NCBI RefSeq assembly: GCF_019049325.1
Contig: NZ_JAGMUO010000024.1
Coordinates: 113,373-177,372, forward strand
Length of the DNA stretch: 64,000 nucleotides
Reading direction: 5' to 3'
Source: Streptomyces sp. AC512_CC834
GTDB lineage: Bacteria; Actinomycetota; Actinomycetes; Streptomycetales; Streptomycetaceae
Part shown: piece after piece, positions 9,443-18,158 of the stretch
Numbering within the stretch: the stretch's first letter is position 1
How the letters are laid out: the number at the start of each line of letters is the position of its first letter
Notes under the pieces: model-generated
Seen by the model: only the letters and a program-made list of their open reading frames with translations
The model's database searches: none
What the model was told of the DNA's origin: nothing
Made by a program: the position numbers and the translations under genes

Positions 9443-10366
9443 ATGGGACGCTACGTCGTCCGGCGGCTGCTCCAGATGATCCCGGTCTTCATCGGGGCCA
9501 CGCTGCTGATCTTCCTCATGGTCAACGTGATGGGCGACCCCATCGCGGGCCTGTGCGGCGACCGTGAGTGCGACCCGGCGACCGCCGCGCAGCTACGGCA
9601 CGAGTTCGGCCTCGACCAGCCCGTGTGGCAGCAGTACGTCACCTACATGGGCAACGTCTTCACCGGCGACTTCGGCACCGCGTTCAACGGCCAGCCGGTC
9701 ACCGAGCTGATGGGCACGGCGTTCCCGGTCACCATCCGGCTCACCCTCGTCGCGATCCTCTTCGAGGTCGTCGTCGGCATCATCCTGGGCGTCGTCACCG
9801 GCCTGCGCCGCGGCCGCCCCGTCGACACCGGGGTCCTGCTCCTGACCCTGGTCGTCATCTCCGTCCCCACCTTCGTCACCGGCCTGCTGCTCCAACTGCT
9901 GCTCGGCGTCAAGTGGGGCTGGATCGACCCGGCGGTCTCCTCCGAGGCGCTCTTCGGCGAGCTGATCGTCCCGGGCCTGGTCCTCGCCTCGGTGTCACTG
10001 GCGTACGTCACCCGGCTGACCCGTACCTCCATCGCGGAGAACCGGCGCTCCGACTACGTCCGCACCGCCATCGCCAAGGGCCTGCCCCGCCACCGGGTCA
10101 TCACCCGGCACCTGCTGCGCAACTCCCTCATCCCCGTCGTCACCTTCATCGGCACCGACATCGGCGCCCTGATGGGCGGCGCCATCGTCACCGAGCGGAT
10201 CTTCAACATCCACGGCGTCGGCTACCAGCTCTACCAGGGCATCCTGCGCCAGAACACCCAGACCGTGGTCGGCTTCGTCACCGTCCTGGTCCTCGTCTTC
10301 CTCGTCGCCAACCTCGTCGTCGACCTCCTGTACGCCGTACTCGACCCGAGGATCCGCTATGCCTGA
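9443..10366 (+). CDS. Oligopeptide ABC transporter permease (OppB/DppB family)
   Basis: 307-aa inner-membrane subunit of the second importer. Start chosen at ATG 9443 (MGRYVVRRLL), where a membrane helix begins at once, as in OppB/DppB proteins; the purine-rich stretch just upstream serves as ribosome binding site. The conserved GLDQPVWQQY region (about 53-62) and the EAA-like loop (RTAIAKGLPRHRV, about 208-220) are visible in the BPD_transp_1 domain. It overlaps the next permease gene by 8 nt, indicating coupled translation. Confidence 0.85.
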   Translation: MGRYVVRRLLQMIPVFIGATLLIFLMVNVMGDPIAGLCGDRECDPATAAQLRHEFGLDQPVWQQYVTYMGNVFTGDFGTAFNGQPVTELMGTAFPVTIRLTLVAILFEVVVGIILGVVTGLRRGRPVDTGVLLLTLVVISVPTFVTGLLLQLLLGVKWGWIDPAVSSEALFGELIVPGLVLASVSLAYVTRLTRTSIAENRRSDYVRTAIAKGLPRHRVITRHLLRNSLIPVVTFIGTDIGALMGGAIVTERIFNIHGVGYQLYQGILRQNTQTVVGFVTVLVLVFLVANLVVDLLYAVLDPRIRYA

Positions 10367-11339
10367 TCAGGAGCCCTACGAGCCCGAGCGCGCCGTCGCC
10401 GGCACCGGCATGGGCGGGACGATGGACCTGGGCGCGAGCGAGGCGGTCACGCTGGAGAAGCCGCCTGGACCGGACGGCGGGGACCCGCGGGACAAGCCCC
10501 GCAGCCTCTGGTCCGACGCCTGGCACGACCTGCGCCGCAACCCCGTCTTCATCATCTCCGCGCTGGTGATCCTCTTCCTGATCGTCATCTCCCTGTGGCC
10601 GTCCCTGATCGCGTCGGGCAGCCCGCTGAAGTGCGACCTCGCCAAGGCCCAGGAGGGCTCCCAGTCCGGCCACCCCTTCGGCTTCAACGGCCAGGGCTGC
10701 GACGTCTACACCCGTACCGTCTACGGCGCCCGTACGTCGGTGGCGGTCGGCATCCTCGCCACGCTCGGCGTCGCCGTCCTCGGCAGCGTCCTCGGCGGAC
10801 TCGCCGGGTTCTTCGGCGGCGCCTGGGACGCGATCCTGTCCCGGATCACCGACGTCTTCTTCGCCATCCCGGTCGTCCTCGGCGGCCTCGTCCTGCTCTC
10901 CGTCATCACCAGCAGCACCGTCTGGCCGGTCATCGGCTTCATCGTGCTGCTCGGCTGGCCGCAGATCTCCCGCATCGCCCGCGGCTCCGTCATCACCGCC
11001 AAGCAGAACGACTACGTCCAGGCGGCCCGAGCCCTCGGCGCCTCCAACTCCCGCCTCCTGCTGCGCCACATCGCGCCCAACGCCGTAGCCCCCGTCATCG
11101 TCGTGGCGACCATCGCGCTCGGCACGTACATCTCCCTGGAGGCGACCCTGTCCTTCCTCGGCGTCGGCCTGAAGCCGCCCAGCGTGTCCTGGGGCATCGA
11201 CATCTCCGCCGCCGCCCCCTACGTCCGCAACGCCCCGCACGCGCTGCTGTGGCCGTCCGGAGCGCTCGCCATCACGGTCCTCGCGTTCATCATGCTCGGC
11301 GACGCGGTGCGCGACGCCCTCGACCCGAAGCTGAGGTGA
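10359..11339 (+). CDS. Oligopeptide ABC transporter permease (OppC/DppC family)
   Basis: 326-aa partner permease. A charged 55-residue cytoplasmic N-terminus precedes the first helix (about 62-82), typical of OppC/DppC. The EAA loop (QAARALGASNSRLLLRHIAPN) lies around 223-243 and the domain ends with the usual GDAVRDALDPK. The start overlaps the stop of the OppB-type gene by 8 nt. Together they form the membrane channel of the second importer. Confidence 0.85.
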   Translation: MPDQEPYEPERAVAGTGMGGTMDLGASEAVTLEKPPGPDGGDPRDKPRSLWSDAWHDLRRNPVFIISALVILFLIVISLWPSLIASGSPLKCDLAKAQEGSQSGHPFGFNGQGCDVYTRTVYGARTSVAVGILATLGVAVLGSVLGGLAGFFGGAWDAILSRITDVFFAIPVVLGGLVLLSVITSSTVWPVIGFIVLLGWPQISRIARGSVITAKQNDYVQAARALGASNSRLLLRHIAPNAVAPVIVVATIALGTYISLEATLSFLGVGLKPPSVSWGIDISAAAPYVRNAPHALLWPSGALAITVLAFIMLGDAVRDALDPKLR

Positions 11340-11348
11340 GCCGCCGCC

Positions 11349-12332
11349 ATGCTGCTCGAAGTGCGCGACCTGCACGTGGAGTTCCACACCCGGGACGGCG
11401 TGGCCAAGGCCGTCAACGGCGTCAGCTACGGCGTGGACGCGGGCGAGACCCTCGCGGTGCTCGGCGAGTCCGGCTCCGGCAAGTCCGTCACCGCCCAGAC
11501 CGTCATGGGCATCCTCGACGTCCCACCCGGCCGGATCACCGCGGGCGAGGTGGTCTTCGAGGGCCGGGACCTGCTGAAGCTGAAGGAGGAGGAACGCCGC
11601 AAGGTCCGCGGCGCCGAGATGGCGATGATCTTCCAGGACGCGCTGTCGTCGCTGAACCCGGTCCTGACCGTCGGCGCCCAGCTCGCCGAGATGTTCACCG
11701 TGCACCGCGGCATGTCCCGCAAGGACGCCCACGCCAAGGCCGTCGAGCTGATGGACCGCGTCCGCATCCCGGCCGCCAAGGAGCGGGTGCGGCAGTACCC
11801 GCACCAGTTCTCCGGCGGCATGCGCCAACGCATCATGATCGCGATGGCGATGGCCCTGGAACCCAAGCTGATCATCGCCGACGAGCCGACCACCGCCCTG
11901 GACGTCACCGTCCAGGCCCAGGTCATGGAGCTGCTCGCGGAACTCCAGCGCGAACTGCACATGGGCCTGATCCTCATCACCCACGACCTGGGCGTGGTCG
12001 CCGACGTCGCCGACAAGATCGCCGTCATGTACGCGGGCCGGATCGTGGAGACGGCACCCGTCCACGACATCTACAAGAACCCCGCCCACCCCTACACCCG
12101 CGGCCTGCTGGACTCGATCCCGCGCCTGGACCAGAAGGGCCAGGAGCTGTACGCCATCAAGGGCCTGCCGCCCAACCTCACCCGCATCCCGCCCGGCTGC
12201 GCCTTCCACCCCCGCTGCCCGATGGCCCAGGACGTCTGCCGCACCGACGTACCACCCCTCTACGACGTCACGGACTCCGACGCGGAGCGGGGCAGCGCCT
12301 GCCACTTCTGGAGGGAGTGCCTGCATGGCTGA
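11349..12332 (+). CDS. Oligopeptide ABC transporter ATPase (OppD family)
   Basis: 327 aa. Walker A GESGSGKS at 39-46, signature FSGGMRQR near 156-163, Walker [12 protein letters not shown] near 176-186, and the C-terminal oligopeptide extension with paired cysteines (GCAFHPRC). Lies 9 bp after the OppC-type permease and overlaps the last ATPase gene by 8 nt, so the subunits are made together. Paralogous to the gene at 4684. Confidence 0.87.
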   Translation: MLLEVRDLHVEFHTRDGVAKAVNGVSYGVDAGETLAVLGESGSGKSVTAQTVMGILDVPPGRITAGEVVFEGRDLLKLKEEERRKVRGAEMAMIFQDALSSLNPVLTVGAQLAEMFTVHRGMSRKDAHAKAVELMDRVRIPAAKERVRQYPHQFSGGMRQRIMIAMAMALEPKLIIADEPTTALDVTVQAQVMELLAELQRELHMGLILITHDLGVVADVADKIAVMYAGRIVETAPVHDIYKNPAHPYTRGLLDSIPRLDQKGQELYAIKGLPPNLTRIPPGCAFHPRCPMAQDVCRTDVPPLYDVTDSDAERGSACHFWRECLHG

Positions 12333-13425
12333 GGCGACGGATCCGATCCTCGAAGTGCGCGGGCTGGTCAAGCACTACCCGCTCACCTCCGGCATCCTCT
12401 TCAAGAAGCAGGTCGGCGCGGTGAAGGCCGTCGACGGCGTCGACTTCCACCTCGACCGCGGCGAAACGCGGGGCATCGTCGGCGAGTCCGGCTGCGGCAA
12501 GTCCACGGTCGCCAAGATGCTGGTCAACCTGGAGAAGCCGACGGCCGGCGAGATCCGCTACAAGGGCGAGGACATCACCCGCCTGTCGGGCAAGGCCCTG
12601 AAGTCCGTACGCCGGAACATCCAGATGGTCTTCCAGGACCCGTACACGTCCCTCAACCCCCGCATGACCGTCGGCGACATCATCGGCGAGGCCTACGACA
12701 TCCATCCGGAGGTCGCGCCGAAGGGCGACCGGCGCGGACGCGTCCAGCAACTCCTGGACGTGGTCGGTCTGAACCCGGAGTACATCAACCGCTACCCCCA
12801 CCAGTTCTCCGGCGGCCAGCGCCAGCGCATCGGCATCGCGCGCGGCCTGGCGCTGCGCCCGGAGATCATCGTCGCCGACGAGCCCGTCTCGGCCCTCGAC
12901 GTGTCGGTCCAGGCACAGGTGATCAACCTGATGGCCCGGCTCCAGGACGAGTTCGACCTCTCCTACATCTTCATCGCCCACGACCTCTCGATCGTGCGGC
13001 ACATCTCCGACCGGGTCGGCGTGATGTACCTCGGCCGCATCGTGGAGACCGGCAGGGACGCGGAGATCTACGACCATCCCACGCACCCCTACACGCAGGC
13101 GCTGCTGTCCGCCGTACCGGTGCCCGACCCGGAGGCCCGGGAACACCGCGAGCGGATCATCCTCGCCGGTGACGTCCCCTCCCCGACCAACATCCCCTCC
13201 GGCTGCCGTTTCCGCACCCGCTGCTGGAAGGCCCAGGAACGCTGCGCCCTGGAGGTGCCCGCGCTGGCGGTGCCCGCCGAGTTCCGGGGCGTCTCCGGCC
13301 CCGCGGCCCACGACTCGGCGTGCCACTTCGCGGAGGAGAAACAGGTGGTCCCACCGGAGGAGCCCGGCCCGCACGGCCCCCACGGCCCCCACGGTTCGCA
13401 CCGGGAGGACGGCGAGGGCGGATGA
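12325..13425 (+). CDS. Oligopeptide ABC transporter ATPase (OppF family)
   Basis: 366 aa. Walker A GESGCGKS at 53-60, signature FSGGQRQR and Walker [13 protein letters not shown] in the expected order, then the cysteine-containing OppF tail. The last 30 residues are unusual, with a run of His-Gly-Pro repeats ([12 protein letters not shown]). It ends the second importer operon. Only a weak hairpin (CACGG-TCCT-CCGTG) separates it from the convergent peptidase gene. Confidence 0.87.
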   Translation: MAEATDPILEVRGLVKHYPLTSGILFKKQVGAVKAVDGVDFHLDRGETRGIVGESGCGKSTVAKMLVNLEKPTAGEIRYKGEDITRLSGKALKSVRRNIQMVFQDPYTSLNPRMTVGDIIGEAYDIHPEVAPKGDRRGRVQQLLDVVGLNPEYINRYPHQFSGGQRQRIGIARGLALRPEIIVADEPVSALDVSVQAQVINLMARLQDEFDLSYIFIAHDLSIVRHISDRVGVMYLGRIVETGRDAEIYDHPTHPYTQALLSAVPVPDPEAREHRERIILAGDVPSPTNIPSGCRFRTRCWKAQERCALEVPALAVPAEFRGVSGPAAHDSACHFAEEKQVVPPEEPGPHGPHGPHGSHREDGEGG

Positions 13426-13505
13426 CACGGCGGGTCGGGCCGGGGCGACACGGTCCTCCGTGCCACTGCGTGCCAGTCGGAGCGGTAGTCAACGGCCCGC
13501 AGTGG

Positions 13506-15629
13506 CTAGGACGGTGCGGGCAGTGACCGCTTGAGGAAGTCCACCTGGAGCAGCAGCAGGTTCTCGGCGACCGACTCCTGCGGGGTCATGTGGGTGACGC
13601 CGGACAGCGGCAGCACCTCGTGCGGGCGGCCGGCCGCCAGCAGGGCCGAGGACAGGCGCAGGGAGTGGGCGACGACGACGTTGTCGTCCGCCAGTCCGTG
13701 GATGACCATCATGGGCCGGTGCGGCTCGGCGGCGTCGACCAGTCCGGTGTCGTCGATCACCGAGTTCCGGCGGTAGACGTCGGGCTGCTCGCCGGGGTGA
13801 CCGATGTACCGCTCCTGGTAGTGCGTGTCGTAGAGCCGCAGGTCGGTGACCGGGGCGCCGACGACCGCGGCGTGGAAGACGTCGGGCCGGCGCAGCGCGG
13901 CCAGGGCGGCCAGATAGCCACCGAAGGACCATCCGCGGATGGCGACGCGGTTCAGGTCAAGCGGGAAGTCGGCGGCCAGGGCGTGCAGCGCGTCGACCTG
14001 GTCCTGGAGGACGATCGCGGCCACGTCGTCCTTGATGGCCTTCTCCCAGGCGGGGGAGCGCCCCGGAGTGCCCCGCCCGTCGGCGACGACCACCGCGAAC
14101 CCCTGGTCGGCGAACCACTGCGAGGTGAGGTACGCGTTGTGCGCGGCCACCACTCGCTGTCCGTGCGGGCCACCGTACGGGTCCAGGAGCACGGGGAGGA
14201 GGGTGTCATCGTGGTAGTCCGTTGGCATAAGCACGGCGCACGGGACACGTCGTGCGCCCCCTTGGGTGAGCGTCACGCGCGGGGACAAACCGGGGTCTTC
14301 GGTGTACGAGGCGATGACCGCCGTCGGCTTCCCGTCCCGGAGCACCTGTGCCCGCGCCCCCGCCCGGTCGAGGGTGGCGGAGACGAGAACGGTCACGCCC
14401 CCCGCGCGCACCGCCGAGTGCACGCCGGGCTCCTGCGACACGCGCTCCACGCCGAGTTCGTTCACCCGGTACACGTGCACCTCGCCGGTCTCCGGGTCGG
14501 CCGCCTCCTCGCCCGCCGACGCGGATACCAGCACGTCGTCGGCGGAGACGTCGAGCACCGCCCGCAGGTGCAACTGCGCGCCGGTGAGCAGGCGTTCACC
14601 GACCGCCAGGACGCGCGCACCGCCCTCGTCGGCGATCCGCACGAGCTGCCCGGAAGGGCTCCAGCAGGGCACGCCGGGGAAGAGTTCCAGCCAAATTGGA
14701 TCTTCGTCGGCGTGCACCATCCGGGTCGTCCCGGACTCGGTGTCCACGGCCAGGAACAACTGGCTGCGCTGGTCGCGCGCCTGTACGAGAAGGAGTGGCG
14801 CACCCGCCGCTGACCAGTGCACTCGCGCCAGATACGGATACCGCGCCCGGTCCCAGAGGACCTCCGTGCGCCCCCCGTCGAGACCGATCACGAACAGCCG
14901 TACGTCCGCGTTGGGAGTGCCGGCCGCCGGGTACGGCACGTGTTGTGGATCACGTCCGGGGTGGGCCGGGTCGGAGATCCACCAGCGCTGGACCGGTGTG
15001 TCGTCCACCCGGGCCACCAGCAGTCGGTCCGACTCCGGGCTCCACCAGAAGCCCCGGCTGCGCGCCATCTCCTCGGCCGCGACGAACTCGGCGAGCCCGT
15101 ACGTGACGCCCTCGCCGTCCGACTCGGCCAGCGCCCTGTCCCCGTCCCCCTCGGCGCCCACGACCCGCAGGGCGCCCCGGGCGACGTAGGCGACGTGCCG
15201 GCCGTCGGGGGAGGGGCGCGGGTCGATCACCGGCCCGGGGGTGGGCAGTGCGCGCGCCGTGCCGACCCGCAACTCGGCCGTGAAGAGCCGCCCCGACAGC
15301 GCGAAGGAGGCCAGCTCGACCGCCGAGTCGGTGGCATAGCCGACGATGCCCGCGCCGCCCTCGCGGCTGCGTTCACGCCTCGCCCGCTCCTGGGACGACA
15401 GACGCTCCTGGGCGCCGCCCAGAAGGGCGCGCGGGTCGGCGGCGACGCGTTCCTCGCCCGTCCCGGCATCGAGGACCCACAGCGAATTGGCCCGGTCCGT
15501 GCCGGTATCGGAGCGCAGGAAGGCGACCCGTGAACCATCGGGCGCCACGGTGAACGAACGCGGCGCGCCGAGCGTGAACCGCTGGGTGCGCGCGTGCCGT
15601 TTGGGGAAGGAGTCGGGCTCGGTCGTCAT
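13506..15629 (-). CDS. S9 family prolyl oligopeptidase (DPP IV-type)
   Basis: Serine peptidase of 707 aa that removes dipeptides or cleaves short peptides, probably cytoplasmic since no signal peptide is seen from the chosen start. The start ATG 15629 (MTTEPDSFPKRH) matches the beginning of the beta-propeller domain (about 20-470). The paired glutamates of DPP IV enzymes appear as VAAEEMARS. The C-terminal alpha/beta hydrolase domain has nucleophile Ser568 in GWSFGG, Asp648 in HGLADDNV and His680 in THMTP, a complete triad. Its position beside two peptide importers suggests it trims imported peptides. It is convergent with the second importer operon and divergent from the small membrane-protein gene. 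Confidence 0.88.
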   Translation of the reverse strand: MTTEPDSFPKRHARTQRFTLGAPRSFTVAPDGSRVAFLRSDTGTDRANSLWVLDAGTGEERVAADPRALLGGAQERLSSQERARRERSREGGAGIVGYATDSAVELASFALSGRLFTAELRVGTARALPTPGPVIDPRPSPDGRHVAYVARGALRVVGAEGDGDRALAESDGEGVTYGLAEFVAAEEMARSRGFWWSPESDRLLVARVDDTPVQRWWISDPAHPGRDPQHVPYPAAGTPNADVRLFVIGLDGGRTEVLWDRARYPYLARVHWSAAGAPLLLVQARDQRSQLFLAVDTESGTTRMVHADEDPIWLELFPGVPCWSPSGQLVRIADEGGARVLAVGERLLTGAQLHLRAVLDVSADDVLVSASAGEEAADPETGEVHVYRVNELGVERVSQEPGVHSAVRAGGVTVLVSATLDRAGARAQVLRDGKPTAVIASYTEDPGLSPRVTLTQGGARRVPCAVLMPTDYHDDTLLPVLLDPYGGPHGQRVVAAHNAYLTSQWFADQGFAVVVADGRGTPGRSPAWEKAIKDDVAAIVLQDQVDALHALAADFPLDLNRVAIRGWSFGGYLAALAALRRPDVFHAAVVGAPVTDLRLYDTHYQERYIGHPGEQPDVYRRNSVIDDTGLVDAAEPHRPMMVIHGLADDNVVVAHSLRLSSALLAAGRPHEVLPLSGVTHMTPQESVAENLLLLQVDFLKRSLPAPS

Positions 15630-15704
15630 GCCTTGACCATATTGGCCATGCGCCCCCTTGTGCGGCCGTGCGCCGAGAGATGCGCACGCACGGATAGTTA
15701 TGAT

Positions 15705-15719
15705 CACTAGCGCATAGTG
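15705..15719. promoter_or_regulatory. Inverted repeat in the divergent promoter region of the S9 peptidase gene
   Basis: CACTA-GCGCA-TAGTG, a perfect 5-5-5 repeat in the 198-bp gap between the peptidase gene and the divergent small membrane-protein gene. The flanking DNA is locally AT-rich, as promoters in this genome are. Candidate operator or promoter element only. Confidence 0.3.
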
Positions 15720-15827
15720 GGTATCAACCAGGTGCCCGCCGCGTGGATTTATCTGCGTGCCCTGTCCCAAGCTCCGACTGCGACCGACCCCCCCCATGTC
15801 CCTGGGCCTTTTTGGAGGTGAGCCGCC

Positions 15828-16022
15828 GTGGCACTCTCGATTTCGGCGGTTGTGCTGCTGGCGATCATCGTCTTCCTGCTGGTCAAGAAGTCAGGCCTGA
15901 AGGCGGGGCATGCGGTGGTCTGCATGCTCCTCGGCTTCTACCTGGCCTCGTCGACGATGGCTCCCACGATCAGTGAGCTGACGACGAACATCGCGGGGAT
16001 GATCGGAAGCATCAGCTTCTGA
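15828..16022 (+). CDS. Small two-helix membrane protein, 64 aa, unknown function
   Basis: GTG start with a strong ribosome binding site (GGAGGTGA). Residues 3-20 form a hydrophobic segment, followed by a basic turn (KKSGLKAG) and a second hydrophobic segment (about 27-46); the tail is polar. This predicts a hairpin in the membrane. The protein resembles short conserved membrane proteins of Streptomyces, but I do not recognise a characterised family. It may be co-transcribed with the DUF3592 gene 79 bp downstream. Confidence 0.65.
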   Translation: MALSISAVVLLAIIVFLLVKKSGLKAGHAVVCMLLGFYLASSTMAPTISELTTNIAGMIGSISF

Positions 16023-16101
16023 CTCCGCAACCGACCGGCGGGCCGGTGGCGTCCCTGTACCCGGAGCGCAGAGAACTTCGGGGAGACGGAGACGCCGACA
16101 C

Positions 16102-16512
16102 ATGACGAACAGCGTGCTGGGCATCCTGGTGTGCGGCCTGGTCGGAGCGCTGCTCCTGTGGGCCGCGCTGCACGACGCCGCACGGGTACGCCGACTGCGC
16201 CGGCACGGGGTCCTCGCCTCCGGCATGGTGGTCGACAACGTACGGGTGCGCGGCGCTCAGGGCAGCCCCTCGTGGGCGCCGATCATCGCCTTCGCCGACC
16301 AGCGCGGCTACCGCGTGGAGTTCACGCCGAGCATGCGCGGATCCGGGATGGGGCTCGCGACCGGCCGCGAGGTCACCGTGATCTATCTGCCCCAAGACCC
16401 GCAGGCGGCCCGCGTGTTCATGCGGCGTCACATGACCGGCCCGGTGTACTTCATGCTGGCCGTGGCCCTGGTCTTCCTGGGCGTCGCCGTAGTGATCGCC
16501 GTGACGGCCTGA
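16102..16512 (+). CDS. DUF3592-type membrane protein
   Basis: 136 aa. An N-terminal membrane helix (about 6-24), a soluble beta-rich domain in the middle (GMVVDN, PIIAFADQRG, VTVIYLPQDPQAARVF) and a C-terminal helix (about 112-134). This layout and the final YLPQDPQAARV motif are those of DUF3592 proteins, whose function is not established. Placed after the small membrane protein and before decayed genes. Start ATG 16102 follows GGAGACGGAGA. Confidence 0.7.
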   Translation: MTNSVLGILVCGLVGALLLWAALHDAARVRRLRRHGVLASGMVVDNVRVRGAQGSPSWAPIIAFADQRGYRVEFTPSMRGSGMGLATGREVTVIYLPQDPQAARVFMRRHMTGPVYFMLAVALVFLGVAVVIAVTA

Positions 16513-16632
16513 CGGCCCGGGAAGTTGCGTTACGCGACCTGATCGCCCGTGGCAAGGTCAACCTCGACATCCTGGGCGGCGAAGTGGACGTACCGGGGGT
16601 CTCCTGCAAACGCGTGAGCACTCCCGCCCCTA

Positions 16633-16670
16633 CTGTCATCCGGGCGCTCACCTGAGCGTCTGGATGACAG
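16633..16670 (+). terminator. Long RNA hairpin with G-U pairs downstream of DUF3592 gene
   Basis: CTGTCATCC (16633-16641) pairs with GGATGACAG (16662-16670), and the pairing continues inward to GCTCA/TGAGC. All 18 positions pair if two G-U wobbles are allowed, around a CC turn. On the other strand those two positions would be C-A mismatches, so the structure is kept for plus-strand RNA. It lies 120 nt after the DUF3592 stop and may be its terminator. No T-tract is present. The stretch 16513-16632 before it shows only a fragment frame with no start. Confidence 0.5.
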
Positions 16671-16706
16671 TAAGATGCCACTTGCTCACGCTTTCGGGAG
16701 GGTGTG

Positions 16707-16872
16707 TCAGTCCTCGGCCGCGTACGGCAGGAATCCGGCCCACGCGGCGGCGGCGATCTCCACGCAGGAGTCGCCCTCGCTGCGCCCCGTACCCGGCCGC
16801 CACGGCGAAGTCGTTGACCCGTAGGCCGGCCGCCTCCCGACGTAGCCTCAACTGCCGTCCCGCCGTGGCCAC
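16707..16872 (-). pseudogene. Remnant of an XRE regulator fused to a DUF397 fragment
   Basis: Reading leftward from GTG 16872, the frame begins like a Streptomyces XRE helix-turn-helix protein (GRQLRLRREAAGLRVNDFA) and then loses sense. In another frame the stretch 16775-16707 encodes GDSCVEIA followed by AWAGFLPYAAED and a stop. These are the two ends of a DUF397 protein with the middle deleted. XRE and DUF397 genes are usual neighbours in WhiJ-like clusters. Both are broken here, so this is decayed DNA. The call is pattern recognition of short fragments and could be wrong in detail. Confidence 0.5.
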
Positions 16873-16929
16873 AACGGCCAGTGCCCGACAGTGTCGTCCG
16901 GAACTTCAGCATGCTGCCGTCGTCCACCC

Positions 16930-17122
16930 CGCGGTGCCCACCTCGCCCGCCCGCTCGCCATGGACACGCTCCGGAGCTGTGGGCTCCCGCACGAGCGGGC
17001 GAGTCATGTCATCGCGGAACTGGCTGCCAACGCAGCCACCCACCCACGGCCGCCTGCCCCACAAGTACCGGAGGCGGAGGGTGAGTCGGGGAGGGGCCTG
17101 CCGGCCGTCAGCCGCCCATTGA
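16930..17122 (+). pseudogene. Remnant of an HATPase (anti-sigma-like ATP-binding) regulator
   Basis: The frame contains LRSCGLPHERASHVIAEL then AANAATH, the N-box region of the HATPase_c_2 proteins that accompany XRE/DUF397 pairs in Streptomyces. Directly after AATH a 4-bp tandem duplication (CCCA, about 17036-17046) shifts the frame; the other frame continues GRLPHKYRRRR as the family would. The start of the protein and the rest of the ATP-binding domain are missing. It is read as part of the same decayed cluster as 16707-16872. Confidence 0.5.
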
Positions 17123-17124
17123 CG

Positions 17125-17448
17125 TCACCGCCAGAAGCACTCGTCGATGATGATCTGCGGGTCGGTGGCGCGCGGTGTGAAGTGGTAGCGCAGCCAGCCT
17201 CGGCCGTGGCCGAAGTAGAGGACGTGTTCGCCGCCGGGACGGGTCGACTGGACGGGCTCCACGCTCATGCCCGGCGGCAGGTCCCGGTCCGTGTCGATGC
17301 CCCGGAAGTACGGGTCGTGCGCGGTGACGAGTTCGGCGCGGGCGGCGTCCACCAGATCGCGGCCCTCGTCGGGCAGGGCGTTGCGGTTGTCCTCGGCTTC
17401 CTGGGTCCAGTCAGCCTGCCAGGGCGGGCCCATGAAGTCGTTGGTCAC
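17125..17448 (-). CDS. Small protein coupled to DUF6247 gene, possible toxin
   Basis: 107 aa from GTG 17448, whose first bases overlap the stop of the DUF6247 gene (GTGA), so translation is coupled. The C-terminal half is predicted beta-rich (VLYFGHGRGWLRYHF, DPQIIIDECFWR), reminiscent of small RelE/ParE-fold proteins in size and layout, but no catalytic signature can be named. An upstream start would add an implausible Arg/Gly-rich tail. With its partner it could form a type II toxin-antitoxin pair; this is inference from gene layout and size. It could equally be an unrelated conserved small protein. Confidence 0.6.
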   Translation of the reverse strand: MTNDFMGPPWQADWTQEAEDNRNALPDEGRDLVDAARAELVTAHDPYFRGIDTDRDLPPGMSVEPVQSTRPGGEHVLYFGHGRGWLRYHFTPRATDPQIIIDECFWR

Positions 17449-17792
17449 TGGCCGGGCTCCGCCTTGGCGGCGGCGCGGCGGATGCGTCCGGCTTCCTCGA
17501 TCATCGCCTTCGCGCGGGTGTAGTCGGGTTCCTGTGTCGCATCGTCCTCCAGGCGGTGGACATGCGCCTCCAGCGCGGAATCGCGGCAGAGGGCGTACTC
17601 GCCCCACCAGCGGGCCATGAAGGCGGGGACGGGGGCCAGGTCGTAGGCGTCGGCGATGTCGCGGCGCCAGTGCCGGTCGAAGTCGACCAGGAGCTGCGGC
17701 GCGTGCTGTGCGATGGCGGCCCGTAGGGCCTTCGGGGTCCGTTCGGGCATGGGGGGGACGGACGATCCGCTGTTCAGGGATGCGGTGGTCAT
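17445..17792 (-). CDS. DUF6247 family protein, possible antitoxin
   Basis: 115 aa. The region PERTPKALRAAIAQHAP, followed by a DFDRHW segment and an MARWWGEYALCRD segment, matches my recollection of DUF6247, a family of small mostly helical actinobacterial proteins often placed beside another small gene. It overlaps the downstream gene by 4 nt and follows a helix-turn-helix gene 30 bp upstream, making a compact three-gene operon on the minus strand. Start may be ATG 17792 or the internal ATG at 17750. No experimentally known function. Confidence 0.65.
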   Translation of the reverse strand: MTTASLNSGSSVPPMPERTPKALRAAIAQHAPQLLVDFDRHWRRDIADAYDLAPVPAFMARWWGEYALCRDSALEAHVHRLEDDATQEPDYTRAKAMIEEAGRIRRAAAKAEPGQ

Positions 17793-17822
17793 GAGGAGCG
17801 ATGTTTCCCTTCGGGGCGCCGG

Positions 17823-18158
17823 TCAGGCGGCGGTGCGGAGCACGGACGGCTCGGCTGCTTCCGGCGTGGTCTGCTGTGACGGTCGTCCGGCCCGGGTCCG
17901 GCGAGCCGCGATCGCGGCGCGGATCTTGGCCACACGGTCACGCTTGACGCCGAGGAGTCGTGCGACGTGCTCGATGCGGCCGTACGGAATCGGATGGTCG
18001 GGCGTGCTGGAGGTGGCCGCGCATACGAGTTCGGCGAGCCTTTCCCGCTCCCGGCGCACGTCCTGCTCGAGCTGTCGGACCACCTCCTGCTGATGGGCGA
18101 CGGCCGTCAGCGCCGGCGTCTTGAGATCGCGTGCGTATCGCAGGTCCTCGGCACTCAT
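17823..18158 (-). CDS. Coiled-coil/helix-turn-helix DNA-binding protein, operon leader
   Basis: 111 aa. Residues about 20-48 are a charged helical stretch (VVRQLEQDVRRERERLAELV), likely a coiled coil. Residues about 60-82 (IPYGRIEHVARLLGVKRDRV) have the spacing of a helix-turn-helix. The tail is Pro/Thr-rich and probably disordered. As first gene of the operon with the DUF6247 pair it is a candidate autoregulator. ATG 18158 was chosen as the first start that leaves the conserved-looking part intact; no strong ribosome binding site is visible. Confidence 0.6.
   Translation of the reverse strand: MSAEDLRYARDLKTPALTAVAHQQEVVRQLEQDVRRERERLAELVCAATSSTPDHPIPYGRIEHVARLLGVKRDRVAKIRAAIAARRTRAGRPSQQTTPEAAEPSVLRTAA

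Noticed and set aside
16513..16655. Short frame with a TTA codon after the DUF3592 gene
   Set aside because: No start codon with a ribosome binding site and no recognised family; left as fragment DNA.
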